Below, piece after piece: positions 33,620 to 42,227 of a stretch of DNA of 49,658 nucleotides. Positions within the stretch are counted from its first letter, which is position 1. Each line of letters begins with the position of its first letter. Source of the stretch: Odoribacter sp. OttesenSCG-928-L07. Lineage in GTDB: Bacteria > Bacteroidota > Bacteroidia > Bacteroidales > BM520. The stretch spans positions 1 to 49,658 of the forward strand of contig JAJDHA010000006.1 in the NCBI GenBank assembly GCA_030265965.1. Reading direction: 5' to 3'. Below the pieces are notes generated by a model. The model was not told where the DNA came from, did no database searches, and was given only the letters and a program-made list of their open reading frames with translations. The position numbers were made by a program, and so were the translations under genes.

Positions 33620-34996
33620 ATGAAAGAAGATTTAAGCAATCCTTTGTCATTAGGTACTGCAAAAGTATCTAAACTGCTGATGCATTACGCATTACCAGCA
33701 ATAATTGCAATGATTACATCATCGTTATACAACATTGTCGATAGTATTTTTATCGGGCATGGTGTTGGTGCTATGGCTATATCAGGACTTGCTATTTCTT
33801 TCCCTTTAATGAATATTTCTGCCGCATTAGGAAGTATGATTGGTGTTGGCGCAGCATCACTGATGTCTATAAAAATGGGGCAAAAAGATTTCGCAAGTGC
33901 AGAGAAGATTCTCGGAAACACGGTGATATTAAATATATTTATCGGTATTCTTCAATTAATTTTCTTTTTGATCTGGTTAAAGCCCATTTTAATACTTTTC
34001 GGCGCCGGCGAAGAAACATTACCTTACGCATACGATTACATGAAAGTTTTGGTAATCGGTAATGTAATAACTCATTTATATTTCGGATTAATTGCATTGC
34101 TTAGAAGCTCCGGCTATCCGAGAATGGCAATGAATGTTCCTATAATTACAATTATTTTTAATTGTATAATGGATGCTTTATTCATTTTTGTTTTCAAAAT
34201 GGGAATCTTTGGTGCTGCTTTGGCAACAATTCTTGCACAAGTCTTAGGTTTATCTATTTCTGTATATCATTTCTCAAAGAAAAGTTCTTTTGTACATTTC
34301 AAAAAAGGAATATTTAAATTTGAACCGCGATTATCAAAAGAAATTATTGTTATTGGCACTGCGCCCTTCTTGCTTAATCTGTGCTCAAGTGTTGTTGTAA
34401 TATTCATTAACAACTCATTAAAGAAAATTGGCGGCGACATAAGTATCGGTGCATACGGCATCGTAAATCGTTTCGGAATGTTATTCGTAATGATTATCAA
34501 CGGAATATCTCAAGGCATGCAACCGATTATCGGATATAATTATGGCGCAAAGAAATACGACAGACTAAAATCGGTAATGAAAATGGGAACCACTATTGCA
34601 ACAATTGTTGTTTGCATAGGCGCATTCCTGAGTATTGTATTTCCTTACTCTATAGCGAGAATGTTTACTACAGACCCAACATTACTTGAAGTTTCAAAAC
34701 AAGGACTTAGAATTACGAATATGGCTTTTCCTGTTGTCGGATTCAGCATTGTAATCTCAAACTTCTTCCAATCAATTGGCAAACCAACACAAGCGATATT
34801 TTTATCTCTTACACGCCAAATGATATTCTTGGTACCGTTGTTGGTTATTTTACCTCCCCTTTTCGACAGTACTCTCGGCGTATGGTTGTCAATTCCTATC
34901 TCAGATGTTGCATCATCAATTCTTGCAATAATTTTAGTTACAAGACAGATGAGGAAACTTGATGCGGAAGGGTTAAGGGTGACGAGTGACGAGTGA
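33620..34996 (+). CDS. MATE family efflux transporter
   Basis: A 458-residue, twelve-helix membrane protein. The N-terminal LLMHYALPAIIAMITSSLYN and SIFIGHGVGAMAISGLAI segments and the mid-protein NGISQGMQPIIGYNYGAKKY are characteristic of MATE transporters of the DinF/NorM group. They export cationic compounds using a sodium or proton gradient at the inner membrane. The last residues (RVTSDE) are encoded by a heptamer repeat array that runs through the stop codon, so the native C-terminus may have been rewritten by the repeat. Confidence 0.92.
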   Translation: MKEDLSNPLSLGTAKVSKLLMHYALPAIIAMITSSLYNIVDSIFIGHGVGAMAISGLAISFPLMNISAALGSMIGVGAASLMSIKMGQKDFASAEKILGNTVILNIFIGILQLIFFLIWLKPILILFGAGEETLPYAYDYMKVLVIGNVITHLYFGLIALLRSSGYPRMAMNVPIITIIFNCIMDALFIFVFKMGIFGAALATILAQVLGLSISVYHFSKKSSFVHFKKGIFKFEPRLSKEIIVIGTAPFLLNLCSSVVVIFINNSLKKIGGDISIGAYGIVNRFGMLFVMIINGISQGMQPIIGYNYGAKKYDRLKSVMKMGTTIATIVVCIGAFLSIVFPYSIARMFTTDPTLLEVSKQGLRITNMAFPVVGFSIVISNFFQSIGKPTQAIFLSLTRQMIFLVPLLVILPPLFDSTLGVWLSIPISDVASSILAIILVTRQMRKLDAEGLRVTSDE

Positions 34997-35009
34997 CGGG
35001 TGACGAGTC
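34979..35009 (+). repeat. GTGACGA heptamer array, 4.4 copies
   Basis: Tandem GTGACGA/GTGACGG units run through the MATE stop codon (34994-34996). The related array at 37534-37601 reads in the opposite orientation, so the FtsX-type gene is bracketed by an inverted pair of arrays. Confidence 0.8.
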
Positions 35010-35026
35010 AAAAAAACATCCACTTT

Positions 35027-35043
35027 TGTCAAATTATTTGACA
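35027..35043. promoter_or_regulatory. Perfect palindrome TGTCAAA-TTA-TTTGACA
   Basis: Seven-base arms pair perfectly around a 3-base spacer, about 100 bases before the FtsX-type start. The size and symmetry suit an operator for a dimeric regulator; a loosely matching TATATTGC lies near 35107. Confidence 0.45.
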
Positions 35044-35142
35044 GTAATATTTTTATTTTTCTTGCAACATTCTGAAAGTCAGCAAAATTATTTTTTGGCA
35101 CAAATTTATATTGCACGCCATGCTTTACGATAATTAAATTGA

Positions 35143-37533
35143 ATGATGAGAAAAAATATTTTACTAAGCATAAGACATTTATTAAGCAATAAAGTTAATA
35201 CATTGATTAATTTGTTTGGATTGATTTTAGGACTAACAGTTGTAACTATTGTTACTGTTTTTGTTATCAATGAAACAGGCTATAATCGTTCTTTTAAAAA
35301 TCATGATAGAATTTATCGTGTATTGAATAACGACAATAACAGTGTTTGGGCTCATACTCCTTTTGTTCTTGGCGAAACGCTACACGACAACTTTGCAGAA
35401 GTTGAATCATACGCACATCAATATAATATTCCGAATTTTGATGTACATCACGATGAAAATATTACAAGTGAAAATAATTTACTATGTACAGAAAGTTCAT
35501 TCTTTGATATGTTTGGAATAAAAATTATTGAAGGTGATTTGCAAGGTTTTGGTGATGTTGGAAACAAAATTTTAATCAGTCAAGATATTGCTTCGAGATA
35601 TTTTAACGACATAAATCCTATCGGCGAATTAATGACCATTAACATCTCAGGAAATGAGTATGAAATGGAAATTATCGCCGTATTTAACAATTTCAAGTCT
35701 AACGTTACAATTAAAGCATCTGTAATTGCTAATACTGATATTGCCTTTAAACATTTAGAAAAAAACATTATTACTCTTGGTGGCAATAATCTGGAAATTA
35801 CTGATTATCAAAAATCATGGATTAACAGTCAATTCTTTACCTGTTATCTTTTATTGAAACAAGGAACAAATCTTAGCGATTTCTCCGAAAAATTAACAAA
35901 ACTCGGAAATGAATATTCAAATGATGATATAAATTTAAATCTATCATTACAAAAATTAGATGATGTGTATTTTAAATCAGCAAATATATTCGACAACAAC
36001 AATGCTGAAAAAGGTAATTCTCAAATGTTATTTATCTTGATATCTGTTGGTTTATTAATTCTATTTATTGCAATTATCAATTACATAAATCTTACTACAT
36101 CTCAAATCATCACACAGACAAAAACACTTGCAATTCAATCAATTTGCGGCGCATCACGTTCAAGTCTTATCATTCAAATGATTTTCGAATCAACATTACT
36201 AACACTAATTGCTCTTCCAATTGCAATGCTTCTGGCAAATTCGCTCTTACCCTTGATTAGCACTTTACTTAGCAAGTCATACGAACTGAATATTAATTCA
36301 TCTTTTTTGCTTATCATAAGTTGTTTAATATTAATTACAATTTTAGTAGGAGTTTTTTTAGGGTTAATTATTTCTGTTCGTGCCACATCCTTTAATCTTA
36401 TTGAAGTATTAAAAAACAATATTGCAAAAAAATCCGGCAAACGAATTATCAGCAAACTAATGGTTGGATTTCAAATTGTGATTTTTATCGTACTTATTTC
36501 TTGTGTAATTGTTATGCAAAAACAAATAAACTACGCGTTTAATATGGATATTGGAATTAATAAAGATGGATTGATAAAAGTTAATGCCGAAGATGTTAAC
36601 TACGAACTTTTCAAACAAAAGATTCAAGAAAACCCTGATATCATTTCAGTTTCCGGAGCGCTTTGGGTGCCGCCGTGTAATAACAAAATGCTGGTCAGTA
36701 TCAAGAAAGCTAATGAACCAACTGAACTTGCAAAATTGTATTATAATTTCGTCGATTACAATTTTTTTGAAACAATGGGAATAGATATTATAGATGGGAA
36801 TGCTTTTGATATTGAAAAAAATAAATCAGGTGTAATGGCAAATTTATCGGCAATCAGTGAGTTGGGACTAGAAGAAGATAATGCTATTGGAGAAAATGTT
36901 GCTTTAGGTAAAATTATCGGAATCTTTTCTGATTTCAACATGTATTCCATTTACGAACCTATTCCACCGATGGTTATCGCATTGAATCCTCAGATGGCGC
37001 GTGAGCTTGCTATTAGAATAAATACTCAGAATTTTTCAGAAACATTAGATTACTTAAAAAAGACATGGAAAGAGTGCGATGCAACATCAGATTTCAGTTT
37101 TTCATTTATTGATGAAGTGCTTAATCAATTTTATGAATCGGACATTAGATTTTCTAAACTTATCGGATTTTCTGCAATCATAGCTATAATAATTACATGT
37201 ATGGGATTATTCGGATTATCATTATTGGTTAGCAAACAAAGAACAAAAGAGATAGGAATACGCAAAATCAACGGTGCTACTGAATTCGAAATAATTAAAC
37301 TCTTAGATACAGGATTTCTTTTACAAACAATAATTGCATTTATTATTGCTGCACCAATAGCTTGGCATCTTATGAGTAAATGGTTAGACAACTTCGTTTT
37401 TAAAACAAATCTAAGTTTTTGGATATTTTTATTAGCAGGATTATTTGCTTTACTGATAACCTTAGCTACTGTTAGCTGGCAAAGTTGGCGCGCCGCACGT
37501 CGGAACCCGGTTGAAGCTTTGAAGTATGAGTGA
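35143..37533 (+). CDS. MacB/FtsX-type ABC transporter permease
   Basis: A 796-residue permease. Two halves are visible: an N-terminal helix (about 20-40) and a MacB-like periplasmic domain, three helices around residues 290-420 with the TKTLAIQSICGASRSS phrase, a second N-terminal-type helix near 445, a second periplasmic domain and a final three-helix bundle with RTKEIGIRKINGATEFEI. The end RAARRNPVEALKYE is the family's usual C-terminus. No ATPase partner is in the window, so it relies on one encoded elsewhere. ATG at 35143 and 35146 are both possible. Both flanks carry inverted heptamer arrays. Confidence 0.9.
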   Translation: MMRKNILLSIRHLLSNKVNTLINLFGLILGLTVVTIVTVFVINETGYNRSFKNHDRIYRVLNNDNNSVWAHTPFVLGETLHDNFAEVESYAHQYNIPNFDVHHDENITSENNLLCTESSFFDMFGIKIIEGDLQGFGDVGNKILISQDIASRYFNDINPIGELMTINISGNEYEMEIIAVFNNFKSNVTIKASVIANTDIAFKHLEKNIITLGGNNLEITDYQKSWINSQFFTCYLLLKQGTNLSDFSEKLTKLGNEYSNDDINLNLSLQKLDDVYFKSANIFDNNNAEKGNSQMLFILISVGLLILFIAIINYINLTTSQIITQTKTLAIQSICGASRSSLIIQMIFESTLLTLIALPIAMLLANSLLPLISTLLSKSYELNINSSFLLIISCLILITILVGVFLGLIISVRATSFNLIEVLKNNIAKKSGKRIISKLMVGFQIVIFIVLISCVIVMQKQINYAFNMDIGINKDGLIKVNAEDVNYELFKQKIQENPDIISVSGALWVPPCNNKMLVSIKKANEPTELAKLYYNFVDYNFFETMGIDIIDGNAFDIEKNKSGVMANLSAISELGLEEDNAIGENVALGKIIGIFSDFNMYSIYEPIPPMVIALNPQMARELAIRINTQNFSETLDYLKKTWKECDATSDFSFSFIDEVLNQFYESDIRFSKLIGFSAIIAIIITCMGLFGLSLLVSKQRTKEIGIRKINGATEFEIIKLLDTGFLLQTIIAFIIAAPIAWHLMSKWLDNFVFKTNLSFWIFLLAGLFALLITLATVSWQSWRAARRNPVEALKYE

Positions 37534-37601
37534 CACTCGTCACCCGTCACTCGTCACTCGTCACCCGTCACCCGTCACCCGTCACTTGTCACCCGTCACG
37601 C
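37534..37601 (+). repeat. CACYCGT heptamer array, 9.7 copies
   Basis: Units alternate between CACCCGT, CACTCGT and one CACTTGT, starting directly after the FtsX-type stop codon. It is the inverse of the GTGACGA array at 34979. Confidence 0.85.
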
Positions 37602-37605
37602 ATCA

Positions 37606-37658
37606 AAAAAATTTTCAACTTTCAACTTTCAACTTTCAACTATTTGCTATCTTTGCAA
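37606..37658 (+). repeat. Promoter-bearing cassette, copy 2
   Basis: One base differs from copy 1 at 33541-33593 (TTTCAAC where copy 1 has TCTCAAC). The -7-like TATCTTTG is at 37648-37655, only 7 bases before the next start codon. It follows the heptamer array directly. Confidence 0.75.
37648..37655 (+). promoter_or_regulatory. TATCTTTG -7-like element for the 37663 gene
   Basis: Exact TAnnTTTG match 7 bases before the ATG at 37663. Transcription from it would be close to leaderless for that ATG, or have a short leader if the ATG at 37672 or 37684 is used. Confidence 0.5.
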
Positions 37659-37662
37659 GATT

Positions 37663-38211
37663 ATGAAAAAAATGCTGACAACAATGAAAAACTTCTTGGG
37701 AAAGAAGTACTTTCAGCAGGATTTAGCTAACCGTCAAAAGAGAAATATCAAATATACAGCTGTTGACGATGCTAAATCTATTGCTATTATTAGCGATTTG
37801 AGCAATGATTACACCTTCAATAATATAATTAATTTCTCAACCAGATTTTCTTCCGAAGGAAAATTGGTGACAACTTTTTTTTGTAATGGTGATAAAGATG
37901 TGCCGAATTTTTATAATCTCGAACCAACTTTAATTGACAAATCGATGATAAATCGTTACGGAATTCCTAATAAAAATGTAATTCAAAATTTTATTGATAC
38001 TGAATACGATTTCCTCTTCGATTTTTCTGATAATAATATTTTCACAATTGAATATATTTTTGCCTTATCTTCTGCAAGATTAAAGGTATCCAAATCTTCT
38101 TTAAATTCTTCCAAATATGCTGATGTATGTTTAGCTCTGCAAGATAAAAATGAAGTTCAAGATTACTTGAATGCAATAAACAATTATTTGAATATTTCAA
38201 TGAAGAAATAA
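37663..38211 (+). CDS. Conserved Bacteroidales protein of unknown function, before dapA
   Basis: A 182-residue cytoplasmic protein. It looks like the DUF6913-type proteins seen in front of dapA in Bacteroidales, but this is a recollection and not a checked match. The middle has KSIAIISDLSNDYTFNNI and FDFLFDFSD-like segments (YDFLFDFSDNN) typical of a small Rossmann-like domain. No catalytic motif is visible. The start could be 37663, 37672 or 37684 because the promoter-like element lies only 7 bases before the first. A link with dapA through co-transcription is possible (75-base gap). Confidence 0.7.
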   Translation: MKKMLTTMKNFLGKKYFQQDLANRQKRNIKYTAVDDAKSIAIISDLSNDYTFNNIINFSTRFSSEGKLVTTFFCNGDKDVPNFYNLEPTLIDKSMINRYGIPNKNVIQNFIDTEYDFLFDFSDNNIFTIEYIFALSSARLKVSKSSLNSSKYADVCLALQDKNEVQDYLNAINNYLNISMKK

Positions 38212-38286
38212 CAAACTTATTAATAATCACATACAAACAAACATCATTCTATATTACAAGCAAAGTACATTAATCTATAATTAGTT

Positions 38287-39192
38287 ATGAAAAATTCAAA
38301 ATTTCTTAGAGGTACAGGAGTAGCAGTGGTTACACCTTTCAACGATGACCAAAGCATTGACTATGTTTCTTTTGAAAAAATTATTGAAAACTTGATTGAA
38401 AACAATGTAAATTATATTGTTCTACTCGGTTCTACTGGAGAAGCAACTACTCTATTTCTTAACGAACAAAATGAATTAATAAAATTTGCTTCTCAAGTCA
38501 TTAACTCTCGTGTTCCTTTAATTGTTGGATGCACAAGCAATTCAACAGCCTATGCAGTAGAAAGAGTTAAAGAAATATCGAAATTCAAAGTTGATGGAAT
38601 TTTATCCGCAGCGCCTTATTATAACAAACCTTCGCAAGAAGGAATTTTCGAACATTTTTATGCAATTGCAAAAGCTACGAGTTTGCCAATTATCATCTAC
38701 AATGTTCCGGGAAGAACTTCCTCAAATATTCTACCCGACACATGCTTAATGTTGGCTGAAAGCTTGGAAAATATCGTTGCAATTAAAGAAGCTTCGGGAA
38801 ATATTAATCAGGTTATGGAAATAATCAAAAATAATCATATTAAAGACTTCCTTGTTATTTCCGGTGAAGATGCTTTAAACGTTCCTTTAATGTCTATTGG
38901 CGCCGCAGGAACAATATCTGTTATTGGAAATGCATTCCCTCATCAAGTTTCTGAAATGATTAGACATTGTTCGGAAGACGATATCCATCAAGCTTCTACC
39001 ATTCATTACGATTTATTAAACATTACTAATTATATTTTCAGCGAAGGTAACCCCGCCGGAATCAAAGCGCTATTATCATATATGGATATGTGCAATAATG
39101 TATTAAGATTACCGTTAATGCCTGTGAGTCAAATCTTAAACGAATTATTAGCTAATGAATGTGATAAAATATTAGAAAAATATGAAGACTAA
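38287..39192 (+). CDS. dapA: 4-hydroxy-tetrahydrodipicolinate synthase
   Basis: A 301-residue class I aldolase-type enzyme. GSTGEATTL (48-56) binds the substrate carboxylate, Tyr138 lies in YNVPGRTSSN, and the Schiff-base lysine is Lys167 in AIKEASGN. It condenses pyruvate with aspartate semialdehyde, the first step of the diaminopimelate/lysine pathway. The length and motifs are standard, with no signs of damage. Its stop codon overlaps the next small gene by 11 bases. Confidence 0.96.
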   Translation: MKNSKFLRGTGVAVVTPFNDDQSIDYVSFEKIIENLIENNVNYIVLLGSTGEATTLFLNEQNELIKFASQVINSRVPLIVGCTSNSTAYAVERVKEISKFKVDGILSAAPYYNKPSQEGIFEHFYAIAKATSLPIIIYNVPGRTSSNILPDTCLMLAESLENIVAIKEASGNINQVMEIIKNNHIKDFLVISGEDALNVPLMSIGAAGTISVIGNAFPHQVSEMIRHCSEDDIHQASTIHYDLLNITNYIFSEGNPAGIKALLSYMDMCNNVLRLPLMPVSQILNELLANECDKILEKYED

Positions 39193-39409
39193 ATCTGCAA
39201 AATATTTTATTATTACCATATTGAGCTTCTTGATAATCTGTTTTTCTGGATGTGCTTCTTCGAAAAACACCGGCAGAGGCACACAACAACCTAAAGCATA
39301 CAGAGATAAACAATCTGTAAGTACACAAAAAAAATCACAGCCACCAAACAAAAACTATGTTATAAAAAAATACAAACATAATTCAAAACCGGTGGGAAAA
39401 AGAAGATGA
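39182..39409 (+). CDS. Small basic lipoprotein
   Basis: A 75-residue protein with a type II signal: hydrophobic helix and lipobox FSGC at residues 24-27. The mature part is 48 residues, rich in Lys, Gln, Ser and Asn and ending GKRR, so it is basic and probably unstructured. It overlaps dapA by 11 bases and is probably co-transcribed. I do not recognise a family. Similar tiny lipoproteins are common in Bacteroidales and often bind the cell wall or the outer membrane. Confidence 0.65.
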   Translation: MKTKSAKYFIITILSFLIICFSGCASSKNTGRGTQQPKAYRDKQSVSTQKKSQPPNKNYVIKKYKHNSKPVGKRR

Positions 39410-39484
39410 TGTGATGATATGATGAGTGATGAAAATGTAAAAGTCCCCTTCAGGGGATTTAGGGGCAAAATGATGTGATGATCG
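39407..39484 (+). repeat. CCCCTAAATCCCC element, copy 2
   Basis: Starting at the lipoprotein stop codon, GTGATGAT-type units lead into AAAAGTCCCCTTCAGGGGATT and then GGGGCAAAATGATG. The order and orientation relative to the upstream gene match copies 1 and 3. Confidence 0.75.
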
Positions 39485-39497
39485 TAAAACAATTAAT

Positions 39498-40262
39498 ATG
39501 ATGCAAATAAATATTTTAAATAAACAAATTTTTAAAAAATTCCATTTGTGGGATTTAGGGATAATTAAAAAATCCACATTAATTATATTTTCCTTCTTCA
39601 TTACTCAATTATTGAGTGCGCAGAGTTCAGGAAGCTTCAACAGAGACAAGAGCAACACTACTTATAGCGGAAGTTCTAAGTTTGAAATATCTGTTAGTCC
39701 GGGATTTTTTCTCGGTGGCAAAATGGATAATTTTAAAATAGGTAATTCTGCAAATTTTAATTTGGGATTTAGTTTTAAATTACCAACAAGAAATGCAGAT
39801 GTAGAACTTAGCTATACAGGAGCCTTTCCGAAAGGAACATTAATTCATCACAATAATCATATTGACAACAACTTAAATATGAGCAGTTATGTCAGTTTTA
39901 TTCAAATTGGATATAGAAATTATTTATTAACAGGGAACTTCAAACCATATTGGTTGTTTACTGTCGGTGCATTTAATATTAATTCAAAGCTTGTTGATAC
40001 GCCAATTCTACTTGAAAATCCTGACGACTATAACATAAATCAATGGATGTTTGCAGCAGCACTTGGTGTAGGATGTAAATATGATATCAATGATAATATC
40101 GCATTAAAATTGCAAGCGAGATTATTGATGCCTATGATGTTTACATTTTCTGGAGTAGGCATTAATGTTGGTTCTGGTGGTATTTTCCCAAGTTTAAATA
40201 TAAATTCTTCGACACCGATCATGGAAGGCGACTTCAGCCTTGGCATTGTTTTTAAATTATAA
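39498..40262 (+). CDS. Outer-membrane beta-barrel protein
   Basis: A 254-residue predicted porin-like barrel. The signal peptide is unusually long (about 42 residues, ending LLSAQ), so a later start is possible, though no in-frame ATG is seen nearby. The mature part alternates hydrophobic and polar residues with segments such as FEISVSPGFFLGG, YRNYLLTGNFKPYWLFTVGAF and ALGVGCKYDINDNIALKLQARL and ends FSLGIVFKL, as OmpA/porin-like small barrels do. The ligand is unknown. It lies 15 bases before lpdA. Confidence 0.78.
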   Translation: MMQINILNKQIFKKFHLWDLGIIKKSTLIIFSFFITQLLSAQSSGSFNRDKSNTTYSGSSKFEISVSPGFFLGGKMDNFKIGNSANFNLGFSFKLPTRNADVELSYTGAFPKGTLIHHNNHIDNNLNMSSYVSFIQIGYRNYLLTGNFKPYWLFTVGAFNINSKLVDTPILLENPDDYNINQWMFAAALGVGCKYDINDNIALKLQARLLMPMMFTFSGVGINVGSGGIFPSLNINSSTPIMEGDFSLGIVFKL

Positions 40263-40277
40263 ATAAAAAATTAATAT

Positions 40278-41663
40278 ATGTACGACATTGTAGTTATTGG
40301 CAGCGGTCCTGGTGGTTACGTTGCCGCTATTAAAGCAGCGCAATTAGGATTTAATGTTGCAATTATTGAAAAATCTGAATTAGGCGGTACTTGCTTAAAT
40401 TGGGGTTGTATTCCAACAAAAGCATTATTGAAAAGCGCAACCGTTTACAAATACGCCACACATTCAAATAATTACGGAATTAAAGTTGATAGCGTTGAAG
40501 CTGATTTTAATGCTATTATAAATCGTAGTCGAGGCGTTGCCGATACAATGAGCAAAGGTGTTCAGTTCTTGCTAAAGAAAAATAAAGTTGAAGTAATTAA
40601 TGGTTTCGGCAAACTTGTTACAAAAAACACTATCGAAGTTGACAAAACCGACGGTACAACTCAGATTGTTGAAGCCAGCAAAATAATCTTAGCAACAGGT
40701 ACCCACTCTCGTGATCTACCTAATATTATCAAAGACGGCAAAAAAATTATCGGATACAGAGAAGCAATGACTTTGCCTGAAAAACCGGAAAGCATGCTTG
40801 TTATCGGCTCGGGAGCTATAGGAATGGAATTCGCTTATTTCTATCAAACACTCGGCACAAGTGTTACTCTCGTGGAATTTATGCCGGATATTCTTCCTTT
40901 GGAAGACAAAGAGATAACAAAACTTCTCGGTAGAGAATTAAAGAAAATGAAGATGAAAGTTTTAACCGATTCTGCCGTTACAGAAGTTGATACTAAAGGT
41001 GAAAAATGTATTTCTAAAGTAAAAACTCCAAAAGGAGAAGAAGTCTTTGAAACTGATATCGTTCTTTTAGCAGCAGGTGTTACAACAAATATTGAAGGAA
41101 TCGGATTAGATAAAGTTGGCGTTAATGTCGATCGCGGCAAAGTTGTAGTGGATAAATTCTACAAAACTTCTGTCGATAATATTTACGCTATTGGAGATAT
41201 CGTCTCAGGTCCTGCACTTGCTCATGTTGCTTCAGCCGAAGCAATCTGTTGCATTGAAAATATCGCAGGATTATCACCCGAACCGATTAATTACGATATA
41301 GTTCCGTCATGTGTTTATTGTAGTCCGGAAGTTGCATCCGTAGGACTTACGGAGGAGCAAGCTATTGCAGCAGGTTACACATTGTCTATCGGTAAGTTTC
41401 CATACACAGCATCAGGAAAAGCAACAGCTTCGGGAAGTCGTGAAGGAATGATAAAAATCATATTAAACGCTGATAATGATGATATTTTGGGCGCACATTT
41501 CTTAGGCGAAGGCGTTACTGAAATGATTTCTTCTATTTCTGTTGCAATGAAAAACAATCTTAAAGGTAAAGATATCATTAAAAGTATTCACCCACATCCT
41601 ACAATGTCGGAAGCAATTATGGAAGCAACTGAAGTTGCACACGGAAGTTGCGTTCATTTATAA
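40278..41663 (+). CDS. lpdA: Dihydrolipoyl dehydrogenase
   Basis: A 461-residue flavoprotein. FAD binds at GSGPGGYVAA (8-17), the redox disulfide is Cys39-Cys44 in GGTCLNWGCIPTK, NAD binds at VIGSGAIGMEF, and the C-terminal HPHPTMSEAIMEA holds the His-Glu pair that activates water or thiolate. It reoxidises lipoamide in the pyruvate and other 2-oxoacid dehydrogenase complexes or the glycine cleavage system; no partner subunit is in the window. The rfbC start follows its stop by a few bases. Confidence 0.95.
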   Translation: MYDIVVIGSGPGGYVAAIKAAQLGFNVAIIEKSELGGTCLNWGCIPTKALLKSATVYKYATHSNNYGIKVDSVEADFNAIINRSRGVADTMSKGVQFLLKKNKVEVINGFGKLVTKNTIEVDKTDGTTQIVEASKIILATGTHSRDLPNIIKDGKKIIGYREAMTLPEKPESMLVIGSGAIGMEFAYFYQTLGTSVTLVEFMPDILPLEDKEITKLLGRELKKMKMKVLTDSAVTEVDTKGEKCISKVKTPKGEEVFETDIVLLAAGVTTNIEGIGLDKVGVNVDRGKVVVDKFYKTSVDNIYAIGDIVSGPALAHVASAEAICCIENIAGLSPEPINYDIVPSCVYCSPEVASVGLTEEQAIAAGYTLSIGKFPYTASGKATASGSREGMIKIILNADNDDILGAHFLGEGVTEMISSISVAMKNNLKGKDIIKSIHPHPTMSEAIMEATEVAHGSCVHL

Positions 41664-41667
41664 TATT

Positions 41668-42216
41668 ATGGAGATAATTAAAGAGTTAACTAAAGGATTG
41701 TATTTAATCAAACCAAAGGTTTTCGAAGATGAACGCGGCTATTTTATGGAGTCGTATCAGAAAAAAGTTTTTGAAAATATCGGATTAAATATTGATTTCG
41801 TTCAAGACAATGAGTCTTGTTCTAAAAAAGGAGTAATTCGCGGATTACATTTTCAAAATCCGCCATTTTCACAAATCAAACTGATTAGAGTAGTTTCTGG
41901 ATCTGTTTTCGATGTCGCTGTTGATATTAGAAAAGACTCCCCTACTTATGGTCAATGGTTTGGAGAAGTAATTAGCGCTGATAACAAATTAATGTTTTTA
42001 ATCAGCGAGGGTTTCGCTCATGGATTTCAAGCGCTTGAAGACAATACTATTTTTCAATATAAATGTTCCAACTATTATAATAAAGAAAGTGAAGATTCTT
42101 TATTATGGAATGATGAAAATATTAATATTGAATGGAAAGATATTTCTCCAACATTATCCGCTAAAGATTTAGAAAGCAAAACATTAAAAGATTTTAATTC
42201 AAAATTTAGATATTAG
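41668..42216 (+). CDS. rfbC: dTDP-4-dehydrorhamnose 3,5-epimerase
   Basis: A 182-residue cupin epimerase from the ATG at 41668; the in-frame ATG 33 bases upstream overlaps lpdA and is unlikely. DERGYFMESY, the catalytic His in GVIRGLHFQNPP, DVAVDIRKDSPTYG and GFAHGFQALED are classic RfbC/RmlC blocks. It converts dTDP-4-keto-6-deoxyglucose to the L-lyxo epimer for dTDP-rhamnose. No other rml genes are in the window. uvrA starts 12 bases later. Confidence 0.93.
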   Translation: MEIIKELTKGLYLIKPKVFEDERGYFMESYQKKVFENIGLNIDFVQDNESCSKKGVIRGLHFQNPPFSQIKLIRVVSGSVFDVAVDIRKDSPTYGQWFGEVISADNKLMFLISEGFAHGFQALEDNTIFQYKCSNYYNKESEDSLLWNDENINIEWKDISPTLSAKDLESKTLKDFNSKFRY

Positions 42217-42227
42217 GAGAGAAATAT

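Noticed and set aside
37534-37601. CRISPR array
   Set aside because: Units are 7 bp in direct tandem without spacers, and no cas genes are present.
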